Of a stretch of 64,000 nt of DNA, positions 26,491 to 34,955 are shown piece by piece. The position numbers and the translations under genes are program-made. Position 1 is the first letter of the stretch. The number at the start of each line of letters is the position of its first letter. Under the pieces are notes generated by a model. It was not told where the DNA came from. It worked only from the letters and a program-made list of their open reading frames with translations, and did no database searches. This DNA is from Klebsiella pneumoniae (GTDB lineage Bacteria; Desulfobacterota; Binatia; UBA12015): the NCBI GenBank assembly GCA_945872365.1, contig CAMBZJ010000012.1, positions 38,501-102,500 of the forward strand. Direction: 5' to 3'.

Positions 26491-27428
26491 TTCTGCACCT
26501 GGGTAGATGACGACGGTAGGACCGCGATCTCAAGGACCTCCTGCGGATTGGAGAGGCGCTGGAGGATTCGGGGAATGTATGTCTGCGTACAGTTCAGCAC
26601 GGCACCGAGTACGGGCGCCCCGACGCGTTCGAGTTCCCGGAGAGAGATCGAAGGTGAACCGAGAGGCGTGCTCTCGGCGCGTACCACGAGGATGACGCCG
26701 TCTGTCTTGGGCGCGATGTAGGAGCTGTCCGCGTACATCTCCATCGGTGCGCCGTCGATGAGGATGCAGTCGAACTCACGGCGCAGGGTCGATACCAGAT
26801 CGTCGAACTTCTGCCCCTCGAAGATGTACGGAACGCGCGCCTGGCCGCGCCCGGTCGGCATGAAATAGAGATTCGGGATCTCGGTCGGCAGGTAGTGGAT
26901 GCGACGCTGCTCGGGGTCGTCCGCCAACGCCTCGCACAGACCGGGCGCCTCGGTGCCGTTGAAGATGCGGCTCAGACCAGGCGTGCGGAAGTTCGCGTCG
27001 ATGAGCAGGCAGCGGCCACCGTTGGCCATCGCCCAACCGAGCATCGTCGACGTGGTGGTCGCACCCTCGCCGTGTCGCGAGGCGACGAGCAGGATGAGTT
27101 GGAGGGGGCGGGTCGTTTTGGCCGCGAGGAGGTTCTTGCGGAGTTGCTGGTATTCCTCGATCGTCGTGGGCGAGTTGGCGTGGGCGAGCGGGTTCCCGGC
27201 CGCCGCGCTGGTTCTCCCGGCCGAGTAACCGTTCCCGTGGGCGCTGCCGTTCGGCCGACCTTCCGGTCGCCCCGTCGACCGCCGCCGGAAGCGGAACCAA
27301 TTGCGCTCCGCCGGAGCCGGCAGCGAGGGCTCGACCGGGTCGGGGACCGCGGCTCCCTCGTCCACCGGGGCAGTCTTCTTTCGGCGCTCCTCTTCGGCGC
27401 GTCGAAGTGCTTCGTATGTTCTGCCCAC
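26487..27428 (-). CDS. CpsD/CapB-like ATPase with degenerate Walker A
   Basis: A 313-residue ParA/BY-kinase-fold protein. The N-terminus RTYEALRRAEEERRKK is typical of CpsD-type partners in XrtA loci, followed by a disordered linker to about residue 85. The P-loop reads ASRHGEGATTTS (about 117-127), so the usual lysine after GEG is alanine. Walker A' is LLIDANF and Walker B is CILIDGAP. The C-terminus has no tyrosine cluster. It is therefore doubtful as a tyrosine kinase and may be a structural or regulatory partner of the Wzz protein. The likely start is GTG at 27428, 8 nt after the exporter stop. Confidence 0.87.
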   Translation of the reverse strand: MGRTYEALRRAEEERRKKTAPVDEGAAVPDPVEPSLPAPAERNWFRFRRRSTGRPEGRPNGSAHGNGYSAGRTSAAAGNPLAHANSPTTIEEYQQLRKNLLAAKTTRPLQLILLVASRHGEGATTTSTMLGWAMANGGRCLLIDANFRTPGLSRIFNGTEAPGLCEALADDPEQRRIHYLPTEIPNLYFMPTGRGQARVPYIFEGQKFDDLVSTLRREFDCILIDGAPMEMYADSSYIAPKTDGVILVVRAESTPLGSPSISLRELERVGAPVLGAVLNCTQTYIPRILQRLSNPQEVLEIAVLPSSSTQVQK

Positions 27429-27436
27429 GATGGCTC

Positions 27437-28207
27437 CTAGAAGGCGAGAGTCGTAAGGTCGAGACCTGGACGAGGTACGGTCGGGAGGAGGCCTCGGATC
27501 CACTGGTCGACCACGACGTCCGCCTCCCCGATCCAGGTCTTCGGTACGAAGAGGATATCGTCGGGTGCAAGGGCGACCTGCTCGACGGCCTCCCCTTCGA
27601 TCACCTCGGCTAGGTCGATCTTCTCCGCTTTTACCTCGTTGCCGAGACGGCGGATGTGCACGACCTGATCGGTCTGGGCGGTGTCGACGAATCCCCCACG
27701 CTCGATGATCGCCTGAAGAGGCGTCATGCCAGCGCGGAAGACCACGTAGCCCGGCTTGGCGACGTCGCCCCCGACGAAGACCTTGTGCTCCGCGAGCTGA
27801 ACGATCACGACGCTCACGACCGGATTGCGCAGCGTTCGCGAGGACCTTTCCACGATGGCATGTTCGAGCTCGTCGACGGTCGACCCGGCCGCGAGAACAT
27901 CGCCGGCCGACTGGAGTCCGACCTGTCCGTCGGGCCGCACCGGCACGCGCTCGTTCTCTTCGGGATGATACGGAAACTTGACGTCGATCAGGTCGCCCGG
28001 GGCAAGCCGGTAGGCGGTGTTGGACGACAGCTTGCCGGGCGCGCCCTTCAGGCTCGGGTCCGACGGAGAACCACCTCCGGCGGTCGTCGATACGGGAACT
28101 GCCTGAGCCGCCATCATCGCCTTCTGGTTGTTTCTTGACGCACCGCACCCAGCCGTGGCCGAGCAGAGCAGGAGAGTGGCGAGGATCGTTCTACGCCTCA
28201 ACAACAT
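27437..28207 (-). CDS. Wza-like polysaccharide export lipoprotein (XrtA-associated)
   Basis: A 256-residue outer-membrane export protein. The signal peptide ends in a lipobox (SATAGC, Cys near residue 21). The Poly_export domain follows with YRLAPGDLIDVKFPYHPE, then SLBB-type beta-grasp domains (KVFVGGDVAKPGYVVFRAGMTP). It would form the outer-membrane channel for the polymer. The ATG at 28207 gives a proper lipoprotein signal; the frame extends upstream to other possible starts (to 28285), and the Shine-Dalgarno spacing at 28207 is short, so the exact start is uncertain. Confidence 0.9.
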   Translation of the reverse strand: MLLRRRTILATLLLCSATAGCGASRNNQKAMMAAQAVPVSTTAGGGSPSDPSLKGAPGKLSSNTAYRLAPGDLIDVKFPYHPEENERVPVRPDGQVGLQSAGDVLAAGSTVDELEHAIVERSSRTLRNPVVSVVIVQLAEHKVFVGGDVAKPGYVVFRAGMTPLQAIIERGGFVDTAQTDQVVHIRRLGNEVKAEKIDLAEVIEGEAVEQVALAPDDILFVPKTWIGEADVVVDQWIRGLLPTVPRPGLDLTTLAF

Positions 28208-28326
28208 GAACTCCAATGTGCGCCCCCGAGTGGCGATTTTGCAAGTGAATTCTTCGTTTCGGTTGCTGGTCATGGCTCCGCCCATCCTTCTGGAAATGGC
28301 TCCGGATCTCCCGGTTATGTGCTGAA

Positions 28327-28343
28327 GCGAGCGCTTCGCTCGC
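28327..28343 (-). promoter_or_regulatory. Hairpin between antiterminator gene and exporter gene
   Basis: A perfect 7-bp inverted repeat with a 3-nt loop (gcgagcg, aag, cgctcgc on the minus strand) lies just after the stop of the NusG-like gene and about 120 nt before the exporter start. It lacks a clear T-run, so it is not a standard terminator. It may be a pause or attenuation site for the NusG-like protein, or simply an mRNA processing structure. This reading is inference. Confidence 0.4.
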
Positions 28344-28352
28344 GGGCCCCGC

Positions 28353-28892
28353 CTAGGCGACGGCGAGGGCGCCCCGGGGTACTTCCACCCGGGTCTGGCG
28401 AGACAGGATCTGCAGCAGGACGGAAACCCGCCCCGCGCCGTTCAGGGGGCGGTCAACTACCCCGAGGAGTCCGGCAAAAGGTCCGCTGAGCAAGTGCACG
28501 GAGGTCCCGCGTTGCAAGGTGTCCCGGGGCTGGAAAACATCACCCGAGCTCCGCTCGCGCAGGGTCGAGATGATCTCCGGGTCGATCTGGGACGGCAACT
28601 CGCCGCCAAAGCAAAGGAAGTTGCGGACTCCGGGCGTGCGCGAGACCGCACGGAAATGGCTTGACAGGTCGAGTTCGGCGAACAGGTACCCGGGGAAGAG
28701 TGGCTCCGTGAGTTCTCGACCGTGCAGACCTGCGCTCTGGAATGGTTTCAACGCGAGCCGTGGCAGGTAGACGCCTACGTCGTGCCGCCCGAGGTGACGA
28801 GCAGCGATCTCCTCGGATCTCGGCCTGGTGCGCACGACGTACCAACGGCGTTTCTCGTTTTGAACCGGGGACATGGGGCAGTCTTGGTCCAT
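28353..28892 (-). CDS. NusG/RfaH-family transcription antiterminator
   Basis: A 179-residue NusG-like protein with the NGN domain WYVVRTRPRSEEIAARHLGRHD, the central EPLFPGYLFAEL block and a C-terminal KOW-like segment (GPFAGLLGVVDRPL). Specialised NusG paralogues such as RfaH, UpxY and LoaP are encoded at the head of long surface-polysaccharide operons and suppress pausing and termination in them. Here it is the first gene of a 19-kb EPS run, which fits. Start is uncertain: the ATG at 28892 has AGGA close by, while an ATG at 28874 or a TTG at 28913 is also possible. Confidence 0.88.
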   Translation of the reverse strand: MDQDCPMSPVQNEKRRWYVVRTRPRSEEIAARHLGRHDVGVYLPRLALKPFQSAGLHGRELTEPLFPGYLFAELDLSSHFRAVSRTPGVRNFLCFGGELPSQIDPEIISTLRERSSGDVFQPRDTLQRGTSVHLLSGPFAGLLGVVDRPLNGAGRVSVLLQILSRQTRVEVPRGALAVA

Positions 28893-28975
28893 GAGTCCTA
28901 CACGACGAAGCAATCAGGACGCCAGCCGTCGAGCGCCCACCGGGCAAGGTGCGCTTCTTCTGAATCTCCTTCAAG

Positions 28976-29004
28976 ATTCTACACATTCACCAGCCAAGTG
29001 CGAA
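28976..29004 (-). promoter_or_regulatory. Sigma-70-like promoter ahead of the EPS operon
   Basis: On the minus strand, TTCGCA (complement of 28999-29004, 4 of 6 to the -35 consensus) and TAGAAT (complement of 28976-28981, 5 of 6 to the -10 consensus) are 17 nt apart. Transcription would start near 28968 and give a leader of about 75 nt before the NusG-like gene. A small inverted repeat (cgcct/aggcg, 29006-29018) overlies the upstream edge of the -35 and could be an operator. Confidence 0.5.
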
Positions 29005-29083
29005 TCGCCTTCTAGGCGCACATATCGTGCACCCGTGCAATCCGGGCGAATCCCCGCAGTCTTGCGCGAATGCCGCAGCCCGG

Positions 29084-31069
29084 TCAGCGAATCGGTTCCC
29101 GCTCGTTGGGTCCGAGAATCGGCCCCAAGGCTGTTGCGGCACGTTGAGCCGCCACCTGGTCACCCAGGTCGCGGGCGATGATCCGGTAGACCCGAAGCGA
29201 TCCGACTCGTCCGGGCTCGACCGTGACCCTTCCCTGGAGACCGACGGGCAACTCCCCTCGGATCCGTTCGGCGGCGGCTCGATCCCGGGTGGTGGTCACC
29301 AGGACCGCTGGCCCGTCCGCCGTTGCAAAAATGCGAGATTCCGCAAGGGGTTCCGGCAACACGAGCACCTGGTCGGGCTCGATGTGGTCAAGGTCTCGCA
29401 GACCGGGGTTCGCGCCTCCCAGAACGTCGAGCATGGTCAGGCTCTTGGAGCGATAGAAGGCCTCGGCCAGGTTGGACAGGGTGTCGCCGCGCCGAACAAT
29501 CGCCCGTCGATTCTCGACAGGGCCCAGAAGTTGAAAAGCAGATTGTTCCGTCGGGGTGGCTCTCCCGGAGCCGCCATCGGCGAGAGGCGTCGGAGAAGGC
29601 CCAACCCCGGAAGATTCGCCGGTCGGATGGGGCTCGGGTGCGCCAACCGTGCGTTCTTCGTCTGCTCGCGGCGCTCCGGTCGGGCCCACGGCGGGCCCTG
29701 GCTCCCCGGTTCCGATACGAAGTCCGTCCGGACTCGCCGTCTGCAGCGTCGCCGCCACAGTCGGCAAGGGACCTGCGGTCGGGACGGGGGCGACGATCGC
29801 GGTAGCTGGCTCGTTCAGGCCCGGCACCGTCGACGGGGTGACGGCCGCAGCCGGGGACGCGTCGGTCGCCCGTTGCCGGGCGGTGGGAGCGAACGTCGGC
29901 AGTCCCGGTGGCAGGGCTTCGGGCCCCTGAGACTCGGCGTAGGGCCGCCCGACCCCGGCCCCCTCGGTCGTGCGCGATGATCTCCCGACCAGATTCGAGA
30001 GCATCACGCCGAGGAGCACGCCGCCGAGAATCGCCCAGGGAAGCCAACGACCGATCCCGGAGGTAGCCACGGCGGCGACCGTGCGCGTCGTTTCGTTCGG
30101 CGGAGGCGAGGTCGTGGCCTCGCCGGGCAAGGCGGCCGACTGCGAAGGTGCGGGACGCGGCACCGGCGTTGGCGCGGACTCGGCGCGCCGCTGCAGGACC
30201 GTTGACGGGTTCCCGAGTGGCGCTCGCGGGGGCTCGTCGACGAAGTCGTCGGACAGTTCCAGGATGTCGAGTCGACCCAGGTCATGGACGACCTCGTCGA
30301 GTACCGTGGCGTCGACGCGGCGCTTACCGAGGGCGTAGCCGACCAGGAGCGCGTTGTCGCAGGCCATATTCACAAGTCGCGGGATGCCGCCCGAGAACGT
30401 CCAGATCGCCGGTATGCAGCCATCGTCGAAGACCTGCTCGGTGGCCCCCGCGAATTGCATGCGAGCCGCGATGTAGTCGGGGATCTCTCCGCGGCGCAGC
30501 GGCTCCAGTCGACAGCGGACGTTGATGCGCTGCTTCAATTGGCGCAGGTTCGGCTGGGCTAGGCGACGTGCCAGTTCGGGTTGGCCGCAGAGCACGATCT
30601 GCAGGATCTTGTCGCGGGAGGTCTCCAGATTCGAAAGCAGGCGCAGCGATTCGAGCACGTCGCTGTCGAGATCCTGTGCCTCGTCGATCAGGAGAACGGT
30701 GTTGCGCCCCTCTGCGTAGGCCGCGAGGAGGAACTCGTTCAGCCGTTGCAGCATGTCGAGCCTGCGCTGGCTCGGGCAGGAGATTCCGAGTTCGCCGAGC
30801 GTGTATTGGAGAATCTCCTCGAAGCCGACATCGGGGTTGAACAGGAAGACCGAGAGGACGTCGGGGCCGAGCTCCTCGAGCAACTTGCGCAGCAGCGTGG
30901 TCTTGCCGGTCCCGGCCTCGCCGATGAAGGTCAGGAATCCCTTTCGCTCCTGGATCCCGTAGCGCAGGCTCGCCAGTGCCTCGCGATAGGAGTCGTTCCA
31001 GTAGAGGAATCGAGGATCCGGGGTCTGGCTGAAGGGCTTCTCCTTCAGGCCGAAGAAATCTAGGTACAT
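29084..31069 (-). CDS. ExeA-type AAA ATPase with membrane anchor, LysM-like and SPOR-like tail (XrtA-associated)
   Basis: A 661-residue protein. Residues 1-270 are an ExeA/GspA-type ATPase: MYLDFFGLKEKPF start, Walker A GEAGTGKTT at about 50-58, Walker B LLIDEAQD, and the sensor region SGGIPRLVN. A single membrane helix lies near residue 345 (WLPWAILGGVLLGVMLSNL). A Pro/Ala/Gly-rich periplasmic linker follows, then a LysM-like domain (VRRGDTLSNLAEAFY) and a final region resembling SPOR. The ATPase part fits the XrtA-associated family; the tail suggests binding to peptidoglycan. It begins 8 nt after lnt and is probably co-transcribed with it. Confidence 0.88.
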   Translation of the reverse strand: MYLDFFGLKEKPFSQTPDPRFLYWNDSYREALASLRYGIQERKGFLTFIGEAGTGKTTLLRKLLEELGPDVLSVFLFNPDVGFEEILQYTLGELGISCPSQRRLDMLQRLNEFLLAAYAEGRNTVLLIDEAQDLDSDVLESLRLLSNLETSRDKILQIVLCGQPELARRLAQPNLRQLKQRINVRCRLEPLRRGEIPDYIAARMQFAGATEQVFDDGCIPAIWTFSGGIPRLVNMACDNALLVGYALGKRRVDATVLDEVVHDLGRLDILELSDDFVDEPPRAPLGNPSTVLQRRAESAPTPVPRPAPSQSAALPGEATTSPPPNETTRTVAAVATSGIGRWLPWAILGGVLLGVMLSNLVGRSSRTTEGAGVGRPYAESQGPEALPPGLPTFAPTARQRATDASPAAAVTPSTVPGLNEPATAIVAPVPTAGPLPTVAATLQTASPDGLRIGTGEPGPAVGPTGAPRADEERTVGAPEPHPTGESSGVGPSPTPLADGGSGRATPTEQSAFQLLGPVENRRAIVRRGDTLSNLAEAFYRSKSLTMLDVLGGANPGLRDLDHIEPDQVLVLPEPLAESRIFATADGPAVLVTTTRDRAAAERIRGELPVGLQGRVTVEPGRVGSLRVYRIIARDLGDQVAAQRAATALGPILGPNEREPIR

Positions 31070-31077
31070 GTCCTGGC

Positions 31078-32721
31078 TCAGGCTCCTGGCCGCCGGGGTT
31101 TCCGGCGGGCTTCGGGCTCCGCATCCGCGGCCGGTCGCTGAGCCGGCGGTGCATCCTCGTGCCTCGTGACGCCCTCCGGGCGACCTCTGCGACCGAGGGA
31201 AAGGAGTCCGGCCGCGATCACCGTGGCCCAGGCGAAGGCATCGCCGACGCGGCGATACGGCGTGGTCTCGTCGAGAAGGTGCGTCGTCGCGACGATGCCG
31301 GCCTCGCGCTCGACAGGCAACGTCGAGAGGCGCCGTCCGGTGGGGTCGACCACCGACGACAGCCCGGTGTTCGTCGCACGAACGAGGTAGCGGCGGTTCT
31401 CGATCGCACGCCACAGCGCGAGCATCTCGTGCTGGTGGAGTGCCGGACTGTCCCCGAACCAGGCGTCGTTTGCGAGGGAAGCGAGCAACGTCGCGCCGGC
31501 GTCGACCGTGGCGCGCACGTGGTCGGACAGCAGGTCCTCGTAGCAGATGAGCGGCCCGACTCGCGCGCCCGGCCCCACCGGCAGTAGGCCCGGTCCGGTG
31601 CCGGCGTGGAAGTCGCCCGTGGCCGGACTGAGGGTCTTGAGCCAGGGCCACTTCGAGGCAAGCGGGATGAATTCGCCGAAGGGCATGAGGACGATCTTGT
31701 CGTAGGAACCGAGGACCACGCCGTCGACTCCGCGCAGGAAGGCGCTGTTGTACCAGAGCGGGCTCGCCGACCGGCGGGAATACGAAACGGCCCCGAACAA
31801 CAGGGGCGCCGGGGCGCCCGGGAACGCATCGAGTTCAGGCGGCGGGTCGATTTCCCTCGGCAAGCCCCACTCGACCACGGTCTCGGGCCACACGATCAGG
31901 TCGGGCGTGGGAGCGAGAGCGAAGGAGAGCCGTCGATAGCGCTCGATGTTGCCCTCGAAGTGCTCGACGTGGCGCTTCTCGTCGAGGGCGAGGTTCCCCT
32001 GGACGACGCCGACCGAGAATGCGGGTGCTGCGGCAACGTGTTCGTCGACTTGGCGGATTCGCCAAGAACCATAGGTACAGAGCAAGACGATCGCCGCCGC
32101 GGGAGCGGCCAGTCGACGGATCATGAACGGCCGTTGCACGGCCACGTTGGCGATCCAGGCCATCGCGAAGGAGAGCCCGTAAGGGCCGGTCGCATCGCCG
32201 ATCTGCAGGAGCGGCAGGAGGTCGCGTTGCGAGTGCGCGAGGCGCCAAGGGAACAGGTTCGGAAACAGGAACTCGCTTGCCGTCCATGCGGCTGGCGCGA
32301 GGAGCGTCGAGGCCCCCGGTCCGGCCCTGCGCAGAAGGACCGCGACGCCGGCGAACTGGAGCGCTCCGAACGCCGAGAGGACGGCGTAGAAGAACAGGGC
32401 GATCGGCAGCGGAAAGCCCCCGAAGCGGTGGATCGTCGCGACCAGCCAGTAGAAGGCGGGCACGTTCGTTGCGAGTCCGGTCCACCACCCCTCGAACGCG
32501 GCCCGCCTGGTCGTCGCCGCCCGAGGCGCCAGGGCGAAGAGGGGGCCGAGCCCCAGCCAGGCGAGCGGCCAGAGGGCCGGCCGCAGGAAGGAAGTTGCGA
32601 TCGCTGCACCGCCCGCGGCGAGCAGGAATAAGCGAGCGGCGCGACCCGTCCTCGTGAGCGCACCCGGTCCCCGGCTCGGAGCGGCGAGGGCGGGGGCGAC
32701 CGGCTCGCGAAGCGATCCCAC
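31078..32721 (-). CDS. lnt: Apolipoprotein N-acyltransferase Lnt
   Basis: A 547-residue inner-membrane enzyme that adds the third acyl chain to lipoproteins. About six to seven hydrophobic helices precede a periplasmic nitrilase domain with the catalytic set: Glu in IVWPETV, Lys in YDKIVLMPFGEF and Cys in ICYEDL. A final helix lies near residue 505. The length is slightly above the usual 500-520 residues. Co-location with an export lipoprotein and cell-wall-binding ATPase points to envelope assembly. Start at 32721 is the simplest choice; the divergent DUF309 gene begins 46 nt away. Confidence 0.95.
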   Translation of the reverse strand: MGSLREPVAPALAAPSRGPGALTRTGRAARLFLLAAGGAAIATSFLRPALWPLAWLGLGPLFALAPRAATTRRAAFEGWWTGLATNVPAFYWLVATIHRFGGFPLPIALFFYAVLSAFGALQFAGVAVLLRRAGPGASTLLAPAAWTASEFLFPNLFPWRLAHSQRDLLPLLQIGDATGPYGLSFAMAWIANVAVQRPFMIRRLAAPAAAIVLLCTYGSWRIRQVDEHVAAAPAFSVGVVQGNLALDEKRHVEHFEGNIERYRRLSFALAPTPDLIVWPETVVEWGLPREIDPPPELDAFPGAPAPLLFGAVSYSRRSASPLWYNSAFLRGVDGVVLGSYDKIVLMPFGEFIPLASKWPWLKTLSPATGDFHAGTGPGLLPVGPGARVGPLICYEDLLSDHVRATVDAGATLLASLANDAWFGDSPALHQHEMLALWRAIENRRYLVRATNTGLSSVVDPTGRRLSTLPVEREAGIVATTHLLDETTPYRRVGDAFAWATVIAAGLLSLGRRGRPEGVTRHEDAPPAQRPAADAEPEARRKPRRPGA

Positions 32722-32767
32722 GATGGGGCGGGACTAGCTTTCGTCCGATGCGGTGTAAAACCGTCTC

Positions 32768-33121
32768 ATGACGGGGTCGAATTCTCTGCGCGAGGCGCTC
32801 GCTCGAGCCCACGTTCTCCTGGAGGAGGGCCAGGGTTTCGAGGCTCATGAGGTTCTTGAGCCGCACTGGCTCGCCGCCTCGGGCATCCCGCGACGCTGGC
32901 TTCAGGGCGTTATCCAGTTTGCCGCGTCGACCCACCATCTGGAGCGGGGTCGGGTCGCTGCGGCGGAGTCGCTCGCTCGTCGTGCAGCGGAGCAATTGCG
33001 TGATGGGCCCGAAGACTGGCTCGGCTTCCCCCTCGCCACCCTGGCGCGACAGGCGGCCGATCGTGCGGCTCGGCGGGCGGATGCGGCCGCCGGCGATCGG
33101 CCGAAGCCAGCGCGGCGCTGA
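32768..33121 (+). CDS. DUF309 family protein
   Basis: A 117-residue all-helical protein of the DUF309 family, shown by FEAHEVLEPHW near residue 27 and WLQGVIQFAASTHHLERG near residue 45. The conserved His and Glu residues of the family are present. Function is unknown in all organisms I can recall. It is the first of two short plus-strand genes and is divergent from lnt. Confidence 0.85.
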   Translation: MTGSNSLREALARAHVLLEEGQGFEAHEVLEPHWLAASGIPRRWLQGVIQFAASTHHLERGRVAAAESLARRAAEQLRDGPEDWLGFPLATLARQAADRAARRADAAAGDRPKPARR

Positions 33122-33171
33122 GCCGTGGATTCGTTTGCGAACGGGGCGCGTGTCGGCGAGGTTGCGGCTCG

Positions 33172-33657
33172 ATGGCGATCCTCGAGTTCCATCAGGTCTC
33201 GCTCTTCGTCGGCGACCTGGAGAAAGCGCTGCGGTTCTACCGCGACGCGCTGGGCTGCCTCGAACTCGCGCGTCTCGAGTTCGGGCCCGAGGCGGCACTC
33301 CCCTTCGGCCTCGCGCCCCGGGCGATCCGCACGGTCGTCCTGGCGCGCGCCGGCATGCAACTCGAACTCGTTGCATGGGCCTTGGCGCAGGCGGGCGATT
33401 GCCCCGGGCCCAGCGCGCCCGGACTCTTCCACCTGACCTTCACGGTCGACGATCTCGCGTCGACCATCCACTCGTTGCGCGACCGGGGGGTCGAGGTCGC
33501 GCAGGCAAGCATCGTCGAGCACGCCCGCGGCGTGGCGAGCTGCGTCCTCCGCGATCCCGACGGCGTTTTTGTCCGCCTGCTGCAGTACCCGACCGGCGTC
33601 GCGGACCCGCGCTCCAGACTCGATCCGAGTCAGGACGGTTTTGGTGGTGCGCCGTAG
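33172..33657 (+). CDS. Glyoxalase/VOC family protein
   Basis: A 161-residue vicinal-oxygen-chelate protein with two beta-alpha-beta-beta-beta modules. Potential metal ligands are His7 (FHQVSLFV), Glu64 (QLELVAWAL) and His87 (LFHLTFTVDD), as in glyoxalase I and methylmalonyl-CoA epimerase relatives. Substrate is unknown. Its last 28 nt overlap the end of the convergent dehydrogenase gene. Confidence 0.88.
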   Translation: MAILEFHQVSLFVGDLEKALRFYRDALGCLELARLEFGPEAALPFGLAPRAIRTVVLARAGMQLELVAWALAQAGDCPGPSAPGLFHLTFTVDDLASTIHSLRDRGVEVAQASIVEHARGVASCVLRDPDGVFVRLLQYPTGVADPRSRLDPSQDGFGGAP

Positions 33658-34877
33658 TCGAAGAGGACCTTGACTGCGCCGCTGCGTCCCTGGTCGTGGC
33701 AGGCGAGGAAGGCCTCGCGATAGTCATCGAGGCCGAAGCGGTGCGTCAGGATCGGCGTGACGTCGAGGCGCCCGGCTCGCAGCAGGTCGAAGTAGATCTC
33801 CATCGCGTGCTTGCGGGAGCCCTCGAAGTCCTCCTCGCCGAAGGCGTTCGAACCGACCAGCGAGATCTCCTTGAAGTAGAGCGGCGTCCACTCGAAGCGC
33901 CGCGGGACTTCGACGCCGGTGACGACGATCGCACCCCGGGGTCGAACGATGCGGACCCCGGCCTCGATGGTCTCGGGCAGCCCCACGGTGTCGTAGATCA
34001 CGTCGACGCCGCCATTGAGCATCGGGAGCCCGAACCAGGGTGCGAGTGACTCGGCGCCCGTCGCGCGCGACACCCCTTCGATCACGGCCGAGAGCGGTCG
34101 ATGTTCGAGAACCAATCCTGCCCCAAACCTCTCGGCGAGGCGTCGCTGGTGGGGATAGCGCGCGACCGCGATGATCGGACTCCGCGGGTGGAGGCTCGCC
34201 AGGATCGCCACCGCGCAAAGCCCCAGCGTGCCGCATCCCCATACGAGGCAGGGCTGGCCGTCGGCGGGCGGTCGCTTCAGGATGCCGTGCAGGGAAACCG
34301 AGAATGGGTCGGCGAGGACCGCGGCCGCGTCGTCCACGTCATCGGGCACCGCGATCGCCATGGACTCGTGGGCCGGGACGAGCGGGGCGAAGCCACCCGG
34401 GGCACCGCTCGAGTTCCCGCTGTGGATGCCCTTGGGCAGACGTCCCCGGGTGAAATTCGCACAGATCGAGAAGTCGCCTGCGGCGCAGGCGGAACAGGGT
34501 GGTTCGATGCCGCGCGGTCCGCAGGAGAGCCAGGGGTTCAGAACCACACGATCGCCCGGGCGACGGGTGCGCACCGCCGGGCCGACGGCGGCCACCGTTC
34601 CCACGACCTCGTGTCCGAGGACCTGTGGGAACGTGATCATCGCGGTCATCGGGTTGTCCATGCTCCCGTTGAGGAAGACCTGCTTTGCGTCGCTGCCGCA
34701 GATGCCGCAGAAGCGCGTCCGGATGAGGAGCCAATCGTCGCCGGGAAGAGACGGCTCGGGGATGTCCTCGAGCTGGACCGGCGCAAGTCGCCCGACGAGT
34801 GCTCGCGGACTTGCCAGCGAGAGCGCTTTGGTGATGATCTGGCGCGCGATGCTGTGGCGGAAGACGAGAGCTCGCAT
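33630..34877 (-). CDS. Zinc-binding alcohol dehydrogenase (MDR family)
   Basis: A 415-residue medium-chain dehydrogenase. It has the catalytic zinc site CGICGSD with GHEVVGTV, a structural-zinc-like cysteine cluster (CSACAAGDFSIC), and a Rossmann region (VWGCGTLGLCAVAIL). It would oxidise an alcohol or polyol with NAD(P); the substrate is unknown. The ATG at 34877 matches the usual MRALVF-type start; a second ATG lies five codons upstream at 34892. It is divergent from the LLM oxidoreductase gene across 78 nt and overlaps the VOC gene tail to tail. Confidence 0.9.
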   Translation of the reverse strand: MRALVFRHSIARQIITKALSLASPRALVGRLAPVQLEDIPEPSLPGDDWLLIRTRFCGICGSDAKQVFLNGSMDNPMTAMITFPQVLGHEVVGTVAAVGPAVRTRRPGDRVVLNPWLSCGPRGIEPPCSACAAGDFSICANFTRGRLPKGIHSGNSSGAPGGFAPLVPAHESMAIAVPDDVDDAAAVLADPFSVSLHGILKRPPADGQPCLVWGCGTLGLCAVAILASLHPRSPIIAVARYPHQRRLAERFGAGLVLEHRPLSAVIEGVSRATGAESLAPWFGLPMLNGGVDVIYDTVGLPETIEAGVRIVRPRGAIVVTGVEVPRRFEWTPLYFKEISLVGSNAFGEEDFEGSRKHAMEIYFDLLRAGRLDVTPILTHRFGLDDYREAFLACHDQGRSGAVKVLFDYGAPPKPS

Positions 34878-34955
34878 GACGACTGCGATCATAAGCGAGC
34901 TCGGGGCATCGGGGCAAAAGCGGGCGGGGGGCTCCCCGGGCGCACGGAGAGCCGG

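Noticed and set aside
25037..26533. N-terminal extension of the deacetylase at 24017
   Set aside because: The extension lies in a second frame through the chain-length gene and has no family similarity; the ATG at 25036 restores the family N-terminus.
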